64,000 nucleotides of DNA, taken from contig NZ_JACFAJ010000006.1 of the NCBI RefSeq assembly GCF_014250685.1, positions 952,501 through 1,016,500 of the forward strand. Direction: 5' to 3'. The position numbers and the translations under genes were made by a program. The stretch comes from Cetobacterium sp. 2A. GTDB lineage: Bacteria > Fusobacteriota > Fusobacteriia > Fusobacteriales > Fusobacteriaceae. Shown piece by piece: positions 37,003 through 44,677 of this stretch (position 1 is the stretch's first letter; every line of letters begins with the position of its first letter). The notes beneath the pieces were generated by a model that was not told the origin of the DNA, searched no databases, and saw nothing but the letters and a program-made list of their open reading frames with translations.

Positions 37003-37946
37003 TGATAAAGTTGAATAATATAATAGATATAGATGGATTGAAATTTGAAAATTTTAATTTTATAGTAAAAGAAGATAAGGTTATTATTGAAAATAATAAA
37101 GAAAATAGTGTTATAGAAATAAAGTATAACGAAAATAAAATTTTAAAATTATTGGATAGTATAAATAGATTCACAAATTTAAAGCTAGAATTAAATTCTC
37201 TTTCTGAAAGAGAGATATTACCTTTTATTGAGTCAAAAGGATTTACAAAAACTTTATGGAGTCCGATTGGAAGAGCAATGCATAAATATAATATGGTCCA
37301 AGATGGGGATAGAGTTGCTGTTGGGGTTTCTGGTGGAAAGGATAGTTTGACTGTTCTTAATGCTCTTATAAGAATAAAAAAAATATCAGGGATTAATTTT
37401 GAAATAATTCCGATTCATATTCATCCAGTGGAAGAAGGTTCGAAATATGGAGAAATAGTTGAATATTGTAAAAAAATGGGGTTAGATTTACAAGTTTTTG
37501 AAACTTCTTTAAGCAAAGATATTTTTGAAAATGAAGAGATTAAAAATCCATGTTTTTTATGTGCTAGAATTAGAAGGGGACTTTTATATAGGGTTATGAG
37601 GGAACAAAATATTAATAAGTTAGCTTTAGGGCATCATAAGGATGATATCATAGAAACTTTTCTTATGAATGTTTTCTATCAAGGAAATATAAATGTTATG
37701 AAACCAGCATATTATTCTGAAGAGTACGGGGTAACTGTAATAAGACCTCTTTCATTTGTAGAGGAAAAGGATACTATTAAGTATGCAAAAAAATTAAACT
37801 TACCGATACTTCACAACGAATGTCCGTATGAAAAAAGTGAAAATTCAAAAAGATTAAGAGTTAAGAACTTAATAAAAGATTTAGCGAAAGAAAATGAAGA
37901 CATAAGAAGTGTTATGTTAAATAGTATAAAAGATCTTTTGGATTAA
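37002..37946 (+). CDS. TtcA-like PP-loop tRNA thiolase (second of a pair, N-terminally extended)
   Basis: This is a paralogue of the upstream gene, with PP-loop GVSGGKDSLTV (about 107), CFLCARIRRG (about 186), GHHKDDIIET (about 210) and NECPYEKSENSK near the C-terminus. The first 70-90 residues are an extra domain rich in Ile, Asn and Lys with no motif I know. The cysteine set is retained, so both copies look catalytically competent. The one-base TAATG overlap with the first gene suggests equal synthesis and possibly a heteromeric enzyme. It ends before the feo promoter without a visible hairpin. Length 314 residues. Confidence 0.8.
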   Translation: MIKLNNIIDIDGLKFENFNFIVKEDKVIIENNKENSVIEIKYNENKILKLLDSINRFTNLKLELNSLSEREILPFIESKGFTKTLWSPIGRAMHKYNMVQDGDRVAVGVSGGKDSLTVLNALIRIKKISGINFEIIPIHIHPVEEGSKYGEIVEYCKKMGLDLQVFETSLSKDIFENEEIKNPCFLCARIRRGLLYRVMREQNINKLALGHHKDDIIETFLMNVFYQGNINVMKPAYYSEEYGVTVIRPLSFVEEKDTIKYAKKLNLPILHNECPYEKSENSKRLRVKNLIKDLAKENEDIRSVMLNSIKDLLD

Positions 37947-37988
37947 ATTAGTTTTATAATAAATACTTTTATAATCAAAGTTTTATTG

Positions 37989-38017
37989 TTGACAAATATA
38001 TTGCTATATAATATACT
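37989..38017 (+). promoter_or_regulatory. Consensus promoter of the feo operon
   Basis: Perfect -35 TTGACA (37989-37994), 17-base spacer, TATACT (38012-38017), 38 bases before the first feoA start. The AT-rich surroundings could hold an iron-responsive operator, but I cannot define one. Confidence 0.75.
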
Positions 38018-38055
38018 ATTGGTATAGAATAAAATTTGAAATATGGGGGAATTAT

Positions 38056-38280
38056 ATGCTGATACCTTTACCTTTTGTAGAACAAAATACTAATTTTATT
38101 ATAAAAGATATAAGAACTAACCCCAAAGAGAAGAATAGACTTATTGAAAAAGGTTTTTGTATTGGAAATAAGATCTGTTTGTTAAAAGATGATAACAATA
38201 ATTTCATAGTTAAAATAAATGATAGCAAATATGTAATAAATTTTGGTTTGGCAAATAAAATATTATTAGAAAATTGTTAA
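38056..38280 (+). CDS. FeoA-like SH3-fold protein, divergent copy
   Basis: This 74-residue protein looks like a FeoA domain: a short N-terminal segment, then RLIEKGFCIGNKICLLKDD, matching the FeoA pattern of a helix, a turn and a hydrophobic strand, and a final strand pair ending FGLANKILLENC. It contains two cysteines, which ordinary FeoA lacks. It is the first gene after a consensus promoter and is followed by a hairpin and then a canonical FeoA. It may regulate or modulate FeoB. I am fairly but not fully sure of the family. Confidence 0.72.
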   Translation: MLIPLPFVEQNTNFIIKDIRTNPKEKNRLIEKGFCIGNKICLLKDDNNNFIVKINDSKYVINFGLANKILLENC

Positions 38281-38283
38281 ATG

Positions 38284-38310
38284 TTCACAGCGTAAAGCTG
38301 TGAATTATTT
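38284..38310 (+). terminator. Hairpin between the two feoA genes (attenuator candidate)
   Basis: 8-bp stem TTCACAGC/GCTGTGAA (38284-38291 and 38297-38304) with a GTAAA loop and TTATTTTT after it lies three bases after the stop of the first feoA. It may reduce read-through into feoA-feoB. Confidence 0.65.
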
Positions 38311-38372
38311 TTGAAAATATATTTTGATTTACGAAATGTATTTAATACTTAATTTGAAATTGGAGGAGATTA

Positions 38373-38603
38373 ATGAAACTTAGTGATTTAAATAGAGGAG
38401 AAACAGCAAAAATTGTAAAGATAGGTAAAATAGGAGAGCTAAAAAAAAGATTGGTAGATATGGGAGTTACAAATGGAGAAATTATAAAACTTGAGAGAAA
38501 TGCCCCACTTGGTGATCCTCAAGAGTTTATAGTTAGATCGACTGGAATTGCAATTAGAAAAGAAGATGCAGCTCATATTGAAGTAGAAAAAATAAAAAAT
38601 TAG
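38373..38603 (+). CDS. feoA: Ferrous iron transport protein FeoA
   Basis: FeoA is a small cytosolic SH3-fold protein that assists FeoB. The 76 residues fit the family closely: MKLSDLNRGETAKIVKI, RLVDMGVTNGEIIKLERNAPLGDP and a C-terminal GIAIRKEDAAHIEVE strand pair. GGAGGAG precedes the ATG. feoB starts 17 bases downstream. Confidence 0.92.
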   Translation: MKLSDLNRGETAKIVKIGKIGELKKRLVDMGVTNGEIIKLERNAPLGDPQEFIVRSTGIAIRKEDAAHIEVEKIKN

Positions 38604-38620
38604 TTACGAAGGGAGAATAC

Positions 38621-40819
38621 ATGATTAAGATAGCTTTTGCTGGAAATCCAAATGTTGGAAAGTCAGCTTTAATAAATGCAATAGCAGGTTCTAATTTGAA
38701 AGTAGGAAACTGGCCAGGTGTAACTGTAGAAAAAAAGGAAGCAGAATTTACTTACAATGGTCAAAGAATACAATTTATTGATTTACCAGGAGTATATAGT
38801 TTAAGTCCTTATACTTTAGAAGAGATTATAACTAGAGATTTTATACTGCAAGAAAATCCAGATGTAGTTATAAATGTTGTAGATTCAACAAATCTTGAGA
38901 GAAATTTATATTTAACGATGTTATTAAAAGAACTTGGAAAACCAATGATAATGGCTCTTAATTTCTATGATGAATTTGAAAAGTTAAATTATAAGTTGGA
39001 TTTGAAAAAATTCCAAGAGCATATTGGAATGGAGGTTGTTTTAACATCAGCTCTAAAAGGGAATGGATTAAAAGAACTTTTAGACAAAGTTATAGTAAGG
39101 GCAAAAGAAGGGAAAAAATTAGTTGATTATAATTTGAACTTTGAATCTTATTTACAAGAAGAGTTGACATATATCAAATGTAATATGAATCAAGATGAGT
39201 CATTGAAGGAAATTATAGCGAAGTATGGAATTGATTTTACTGCTATAAAACTTTTAGAAAATGACGCTAATTTTATAGGTCATATTGAAAAAGAATATGG
39301 ATTTAAATATCCAGATTATTTTGGAAAAGTAACGAAAGAGTTAGAAGAGAGATATGATGAGGATATAGAGACTATATTTGCAGAATCAAGATATGGAATA
39401 GTAAAGGGTATTCTTGCTCAAACATTTACAACTTCTATGAAATCAAGGCTTGATTTTACTGATAAAGTGGATAAAATTTTATTAAATAGATTTTTAGGGT
39501 TGCCAATATTCTTTGTAATAATTGCAGGACTTATGGGAACAGTTTTTAATGGAAGTGCTCCACTTATAGATTGGATAGACGGATTTATAAATGATTATAT
39601 TGGAAAATATGTTGAAATGTTTATAGGAAATGGGATTCCTGATTGGCTTCATTCATTAATTGTTGATGGAATACTAGGAGGAGTTGGAGGAGTTGTTGTA
39701 TTTATTCCTTTAATGCTTTATTTATATTTCTTCTTAGCTATTTTGGAAGAAAGTGGATATATGTCAAGAGTTGCATTTATAATGGATAAAATTATGAGGA
39801 AATTAGGACTGAATGGAAGAGCTTTCGTTCCAATGGTTCTTGGATTTGGATGTACAGTTCCAGCTATATATGCAACAAGAACTTTAGAAGATGAACCTTC
39901 TAGAAAACTTACAGCAGCTATGGCGCCATTTATGTCATGTGGAGCAAGACTACCTGTATATGGTTTATTTACAGCTGCGTTCTTTGGTGCAAAAGCTGGA
40001 ATGGTTGTAATGTCTCTTTATGTCATTGGAATAGTTGTAGCTATCTTAGTTGGTCTAGTATTAAAGAACTTTAAAATGTTCCAAGCTGAAGATAAATCAT
40101 TACTGATTGAACTTCCACCGTATAGATTACCAAGCTTTAAAATTATTATTAAATCAACACTTAGAAGAACAGGGGAATACTTTAAAAAAGCAACAACTGT
40201 AATAATGGGAATTTTAATAGTACTTTGGGCGTTAACATATTTTCCAAATGATGGGGATGCATCTAATTCTTATATAGCTAAATTTGGAAAAACATTTACT
40301 CCAATTATGTCGCCAACAGGGTTCGGAAATAGATGGGAAGCAGTAGCTGCTATTCCGCCAAGTTTTGCAGCGAAAGAGGTTGTTGTTGGGTTTATGGCTC
40401 AGGTTTTAACAGCTGATTCTACACTAGAATCTGAGGATGAAAAAACTGATACAACTTTTGCTCAGGATACGTTAGAGCAGTTTAAAGGTCTAGCAATCGC
40501 GATTAAAGATTCGGCAATTGGAATAGTAAGTTTTGATGTAGGTGGTTTATTTGCAACGCCAGATGCGGATGAGGTTGAGGCGGAAGGTCTTGGAGTTGTT
40601 TCTGCAACAAAAATGCTTTGGGCAGGAGATCCTCTAGCATCACTAAGAGCATATTCATTTATGATATTTATACTGTTAGTAGTTCCTTGTGTTGTAACTT
40701 TGGCTGCTATAAAGCATGAGTTTGGAACTAAGTTTACAGGATTTATAGTAATGATTATGTTAGTAGTTCCATATATAGCTTCTACACTTATTTTCCAAGT
40801 AGGAAGGCTATTTTATTAG
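38621..40819 (+). CDS. feoB: Ferrous iron transporter FeoB
   Basis: FeoB imports Fe2+ across the inner membrane. The 732-residue protein has an N-terminal G domain with G1 GNPNVGKS (8-15), the switch NWPGVTVEKKE (about 31), G3 DLPGVYSL (about 54) and the NFYDE G4 variant (about 114). A helical GDI-like spacer is followed by the polytopic core with GFGCTVPAI and MSCGARLPVYG gate motifs. A Cys in each gate segment matches known FeoB. The canonical NKxD at G4 is relaxed to NFYD. It is flanked by feoA and the small FeoB-associated gene. Confidence 0.95.
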   Translation: MIKIAFAGNPNVGKSALINAIAGSNLKVGNWPGVTVEKKEAEFTYNGQRIQFIDLPGVYSLSPYTLEEIITRDFILQENPDVVINVVDSTNLERNLYLTMLLKELGKPMIMALNFYDEFEKLNYKLDLKKFQEHIGMEVVLTSALKGNGLKELLDKVIVRAKEGKKLVDYNLNFESYLQEELTYIKCNMNQDESLKEIIAKYGIDFTAIKLLENDANFIGHIEKEYGFKYPDYFGKVTKELEERYDEDIETIFAESRYGIVKGILAQTFTTSMKSRLDFTDKVDKILLNRFLGLPIFFVIIAGLMGTVFNGSAPLIDWIDGFINDYIGKYVEMFIGNGIPDWLHSLIVDGILGGVGGVVVFIPLMLYLYFFLAILEESGYMSRVAFIMDKIMRKLGLNGRAFVPMVLGFGCTVPAIYATRTLEDEPSRKLTAAMAPFMSCGARLPVYGLFTAAFFGAKAGMVVMSLYVIGIVVAILVGLVLKNFKMFQAEDKSLLIELPPYRLPSFKIIIKSTLRRTGEYFKKATTVIMGILIVLWALTYFPNDGDASNSYIAKFGKTFTPIMSPTGFGNRWEAVAAIPPSFAAKEVVVGFMAQVLTADSTLESEDEKTDTTFAQDTLEQFKGLAIAIKDSAIGIVSFDVGGLFATPDADEVEAEGLGVVSATKMLWAGDPLASLRAYSFMIFILLVVPCVVTLAAIKHEFGTKFTGFIVMIMLVVPYIASTLIFQVGRLFY

Positions 40820-40829
40820 GAGGTTTTAA

Positions 40830-40976
40830 ATGAAAACAATTTTTTTAATAACAATAGTGGCTGTAATAGCATACTTTTCTCTTAAAAGCGTAATAAAAAT
40901 GTTTAAAGGTGAATCAGGATGTAGTTGTGGGTCAGATAAAAATAAATGTTCGTTCAAAGATAAATGTCACAAATAG
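40830..40976 (+). CDS. FeoB-associated Cys-rich membrane protein
   Basis: This short gene of 48 codons follows feoB by ten bases and has AGGAGG upstream. The product has one N-terminal transmembrane helix (FLITIVAVIAYFSL) and a short cytosolic or periplasmic tail with four cysteines (CSC, then KCSFKDKC). This is the layout of the FeoB-associated Cys-rich family found behind feoB in anaerobes, sometimes compared to FeoC. Its role is probably iron handling or assembly of the FeoB complex; that part is inference. Confidence 0.87.
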   Translation: MKTIFLITIVAVIAYFSLKSVIKMFKGESGCSCGSDKNKCSFKDKCHK

Positions 40977-40995
40977 AAGTCAATAAATCTAAATC

Positions 40996-41024
40996 TTGAA
41001 TTTTAACGATGACTTTGGTAGAAT
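40996..41024 (+). promoter_or_regulatory. Promoter for the lipid kinase gene
   Basis: TTGAAT (40996-41001), 17-base spacer, extended -10 TGG-TAGAAT (41019-41024), 30 bases before the ATG. Confidence 0.72.
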
Positions 41025-41054
41025 CTATTCATTGGATAGTTAAGGAGTGATTTT

Positions 41055-41933
41055 ATGAAAAAGGTAAAATTTATTTACAATCCTCATGCCGGAGAAAAAG
41101 TCATCTTAGAATATATAGATAAAATTATATATATGTATCAAAAAAAGGGATTTATTTTAGAACCATTTAGAATATCTTTTGAATTTGATATAAATGAAAC
41201 CATAAGTGAGATGGATGACACGTATCATCATATTCTAATTTCTGGTGGAGATGGAACAATAAATCAAGTTATAAATTCCATGAAAAATAAGGGGCTAGAT
41301 TTACCAATAGCAATTTTGCCGACAGGAACTGCAAATGATTTTGCAACACTTTTGGAAATAGACTCAGATATAGAAAAGGCAGTGGAGAAAATCCTAACTG
41401 GTGAGTTTAAAAGAATAGATTTGGGAAAGGCAAATGAGAAATATTTTGTAAATGTTTTTAGTTGTGGATTATTTACAGAAGTTTCTCAAAAGACTCCCTC
41501 AGTCTTAAAAAATACTTTTGGAAAATTGGCTTATTATTTGAATGGAATAAAAGAAATCCCACATTTTAAAAAAATTAATATTAAGGTTGAAACAGATTCG
41601 ATAACGTTTTCTACTTCAGCCTTAGTTTTTTTTGTTTTTAATGGAAAAAGTGCTGGGAGTTTAAAAATTGCCTATAAATCAAAGGCTGACGATGGAATGT
41701 TAGATGTAATAATTTTTAAAAATGATGGATTAGCAGCAACTTTTAGTTCAGTTTTTAGATTTTTAAGAGAAGAACATTTGGATTATCCAGAAGGGGTAGT
41801 TCATTTTAAAACAAATAGAGTTAAGTTTACAGTCTTGGATGATATAAATACAGACATAGATGGAGAACCAGGGCCAAAATACCCAGTGGAAATAGAATGT
41901 ATACAAGGTGGATTAAAAATACTGGGTATTTAG
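41055..41933 (+). CDS. Diacylglycerol kinase-family lipid kinase (YegS/BmrU/DgkB-like)
   Basis: These soluble kinases phosphorylate diacylglycerol or related lipids and recycle lipid head groups. The 292 residues begin with FIYNPHAGE, then the nucleotide loop ISGGDGTINQVI (about 60) and ILPTGTANDFA (about 89), and end with the IDGEPGPKYP segment (about 269) of the C-terminal beta domain. It has its own promoter and ends only 13 bases from the convergent mgtA. Whether the substrate is diacylglycerol, as for DgkB, or another lipid cannot be told. Confidence 0.88.
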   Translation: MKKVKFIYNPHAGEKVILEYIDKIIYMYQKKGFILEPFRISFEFDINETISEMDDTYHHILISGGDGTINQVINSMKNKGLDLPIAILPTGTANDFATLLEIDSDIEKAVEKILTGEFKRIDLGKANEKYFVNVFSCGLFTEVSQKTPSVLKNTFGKLAYYLNGIKEIPHFKKINIKVETDSITFSTSALVFFVFNGKSAGSLKIAYKSKADDGMLDVIIFKNDGLAATFSSVFRFLREEHLDYPEGVVHFKTNRVKFTVLDDINTDIDGEPGPKYPVEIECIQGGLKILGI

Positions 41934-41946
41934 GACTGTTGTAAGC

Positions 41947-44604
41947 TTATAGCCATGTTTTGAATTTTTTAATATAAAAATATTTAACTATTAAAGTTAA
42001 AGTGAAGTATCCGATTAAAATTATAAATAGCCATAGAAAATATATTCCTGGGAGTTCCACAAACCCAATTATTTTTCCAAAATATGAAAAGGGAATAACC
42101 ACTCCAATTGTTATAATTAAAAATGTTAAAATTAAAACAGGGGCAGACGCTGTAGACTGAATAAAAGGAATTTTTTCCGTTCTTATCATGTGGACGATTA
42201 AGACTTGAGTTAAAAGTCCTTCGACAAACCATCCTGATTGAAACAGCGACTGCATTCCTAAATTATTAGCCTTAAATATATACCACATCAAAATAAAAGT
42301 AGCTATATCAAATACAGAACTTAAAGGACCAATGCACAGCATAAATTTTTTCAAATCATTGGATTCCCATTTTCTGGGTTTGACCAAATATTCTTTGTCC
42401 ATGTGATCCCAAGGAATAGAAGTTTGTGAAAAATCATATAAAAGATTCTGTATTAATAGTTGTATTGGAAGCATTGGTAAAAATGGTAAAAATGCACTAG
42501 CAATCAAAACGCTAAACATATTTCCAAAGTTTGAACTAGCTGTCATTTTAATATATTTATTAATATTTCCAAAAATTTTTCTACCTTCTATAACACCTTC
42601 TTCTAAAACCATTAAATTCTTTTCTAATAAAATTATGTCTGCTGATTCTTTCGCTATATCCACAGCTGTATCTACAGATATTCCTACATCTGCTTGTTTT
42701 AAAGCAGCACTATCATTTATTCCATCCCCCATATATCCAACTGTATGACCTAAAATTTGGAGTGCTTTGACAATTTTTGATTTTTGAACAGGAGATAATT
42801 TAGCAAAAACAGTAGTTTTTTCAACAGCTATTTGAAGTTCTTGATCACTCATTTTATCCATTTCATTTCCGAGTAAAATATTTTGAACTTCTAATCCAAC
42901 ATCCTTACAGATTTTTTTTGTAACAACATCATTATCTCCAGTCAAGATTTTTATTTTCAAACCATATTGTTCCAGTGCTTGAATTGCTTCTTTTGCATCG
43001 TCTTTAGGAGGATCTAAAAATCCAATATATCCAATGAGTATCATTTCATTTTCATCCTCTATTTTGAAATTTCCAACATGTTCTTCTCTTAATTTTTTTT
43101 TCGAAATTGCTATAATCCTCATACCTTGACTTGAAAGATAATCTACCATATCCATAATTTTACTTATAATCTCTGCATTTAGTTGTACGACTGTTTTGTT
43201 TGTTTCGGCAAACTTAGAGACTGATAAAATTTCCTCTACAGCTCCCTTTGTAATAACTTCCAAATTCTTATTACCATTTTCATCTGTAGAGTCCAAAATT
43301 ACAGACATTCTTTTTCGAGTGAAATCAAAAGGAATTTCATCTACTTTTACATACTTATTTTGAAGATTAATTAAACCTTCTATATTTCCACGCTCTAAAA
43401 TTGCCTTATCCATGAGATTTTTTAATCCCGTTTGGAAATAGCTATTTAGATAACCGTATTTTAAAACCCCTAGATCTTCTTCACCATCAATATTTAAGTG
43501 TTTTTGAACAACAATTCTATCTAGAGTTAATGTTCCTGTTTTATCGGTGCATAAAATGTCCATAGCTCCAAAATTTTGAATAGCTTCAAGCTTTTTAACA
43601 ATGGTTCTTTTTTTTGAAAGACTAAGAGCACCTTTAGCCAAGTTCGTTGTCACTATCATTGGAAGCATTTCTGGAGTTAGTCCAACTGCTATAGATATAC
43701 TAAAAAGAAATGATTCTAAAATATTTCCTTTGAATAAAATATTTATAATGAACACAATTGGAACCATAATACACATAAACTTTATTAAAAGCTTTGATAC
43801 GTCATCTATTCCTTTTTCAAAGCTTGTTTTTACTCTGGTTGTCATAAACATTTCTTTCATGGATCCAAGGTATGTATTCTCACCAGTAGATATTATAATA
43901 GCTATGGCACTTCCACTTACAACACTTGTTCCTAAAAGTCCAATATTTTCAAGTTCAGAGGGTGTTATTTTATCAGTAATAATTTTTTTACATTCGGATA
44001 TTTTTTCAACTGGTTCAGATTCGCCGGTAAGGGCGGACTGGCTTAAAAATAAATCCTTGGTAGCTAGAAGTCTAATATCAGCTGGAATCATATCACCTGC
44101 AGAAAGATGTATGATATCACCTGGAACAAGTTCTTTTATATTTTCTTCTTGAATATTATTACCATTTCTTTCTACAGCTGAAGTTGTTTTTATCAAAAGC
44201 TTTAAGTTTTCAGAAGCTATATTTGATTTGTATTCTTGAAAAAATTTAAGTAAACCTCCAAGTAAAACCATTATTGTTAGTACAATAATAGTTCTCCAAC
44301 TTGCTTCACCTTCAGCCATAATAACATCGGTGATTACAGAGACTATGGCAAGTATTAATATAATTAAATTGAATGGATTTATGAAAGCTTTGAAAAGTTG
44401 CGTATACCAAGGTTTAGATTTATGATAAAGAATTTCATTTTTCCCAAATTTTTTCAATCGTTTGGTAGCTTCTTCGGAAGTTATACCACTTTTAGAACTT
44501 TCAAACTCCTTAAAAATTTGATCGCAGTTCATTTGACTATATTTTTTAAGTTCTTCAGTTTTATTTGAATATTTTATTTTAATCACCTCCTTTTGATTTT
44601 TCAA
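41947..44604 (-). CDS. mgtA: Magnesium-translocating P-type ATPase, MgtA type
   Basis: MgtA is a P-type ATPase that imports Mg2+. The protein of about 876-885 residues has the actuator loop LTGESEPVE, the phosphorylation motif CTDKTGTLTLDR (about 360), LTGDNDVVTKK, the hinge GDGINDSAALKQADVGI (about 652) and ten hydrophobic segments, with a C-terminal block typical of MgtA/B. The start is a puzzle. The longest frame begins with a TTG at 44604 lacking a ribosome site, while a perfect AAAGGAGGTGATT (44581-44594) lies inside it and points to codon ATA at 44575-44577. No ATG follows until 44530-44532. No room exists for an M-box riboswitch. It neighbours a ClC transporter gene. Confidence 0.93.
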   Translation of the reverse strand: MKNQKEVIKIKYSNKTEELKKYSQMNCDQIFKEFESSKSGITSEEATKRLKKFGKNEILYHKSKPWYTQLFKAFINPFNLIILILAIVSVITDVIMAEGEASWRTIIVLTIMVLLGGLLKFFQEYKSNIASENLKLLIKTTSAVERNGNNIQEENIKELVPGDIIHLSAGDMIPADIRLLATKDLFLSQSALTGESEPVEKISECKKIITDKITPSELENIGLLGTSVVSGSAIAIIISTGENTYLGSMKEMFMTTRVKTSFEKGIDDVSKLLIKFMCIMVPIVFIINILFKGNILESFLFSISIAVGLTPEMLPMIVTTNLAKGALSLSKKRTIVKKLEAIQNFGAMDILCTDKTGTLTLDRIVVQKHLNIDGEEDLGVLKYGYLNSYFQTGLKNLMDKAILERGNIEGLINLQNKYVKVDEIPFDFTRKRMSVILDSTDENGNKNLEVITKGAVEEILSVSKFAETNKTVVQLNAEIISKIMDMVDYLSSQGMRIIAISKKKLREEHVGNFKIEDENEMILIGYIGFLDPPKDDAKEAIQALEQYGLKIKILTGDNDVVTKKICKDVGLEVQNILLGNEMDKMSDQELQIAVEKTTVFAKLSPVQKSKIVKALQILGHTVGYMGDGINDSAALKQADVGISVDTAVDIAKESADIILLEKNLMVLEEGVIEGRKIFGNINKYIKMTASSNFGNMFSVLIASAFLPFLPMLPIQLLIQNLLYDFSQTSIPWDHMDKEYLVKPRKWESNDLKKFMLCIGPLSSVFDIATFILMWYIFKANNLGMQSLFQSGWFVEGLLTQVLIVHMIRTEKIPFIQSTASAPVLILTFLIITIGVVIPFSYFGKIIGFVELPGIYFLWLFIILIGYFTLTLIVKYFYIKKFKTWL
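44581..44594 (-). promoter_or_regulatory. Perfect Shine-Dalgarno inside the mgtA frame
   Basis: Minus-strand AAAAGGAGGTGATT matches the anti-SD over about ten bases, yet the codon eight bases after GGAGG is ATA, not ATG, GTG or TTG. Confidence 0.8.
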
Positions 44605-44635
44605 TTATTTTCAGATTTTTCCTTCATTTGTTAAA

Positions 44636-44672
44636 ATAAAAAAAGCCCTATAAACAAAAAATGTTTATAGGG
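44636..44672 (-). terminator. Intrinsic terminator of the ClC gene
   Basis: Perfect 11-bp stem CCCTATAAACA/TGTTTATAGGG (44646-44656 and 44662-44672) with a five-base loop. On the minus strand it is followed by CTTTTTTTA, directly after the ClC stop. Confidence 0.88.
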
Positions 44673-44677
44673 ACTTA

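Noticed and set aside
37950-38055. Fur-type operator in the feo promoter
   Set aside because: The region is so AT-rich that short ATA/TAT palindromes occur by chance; no arm pair was convincing.
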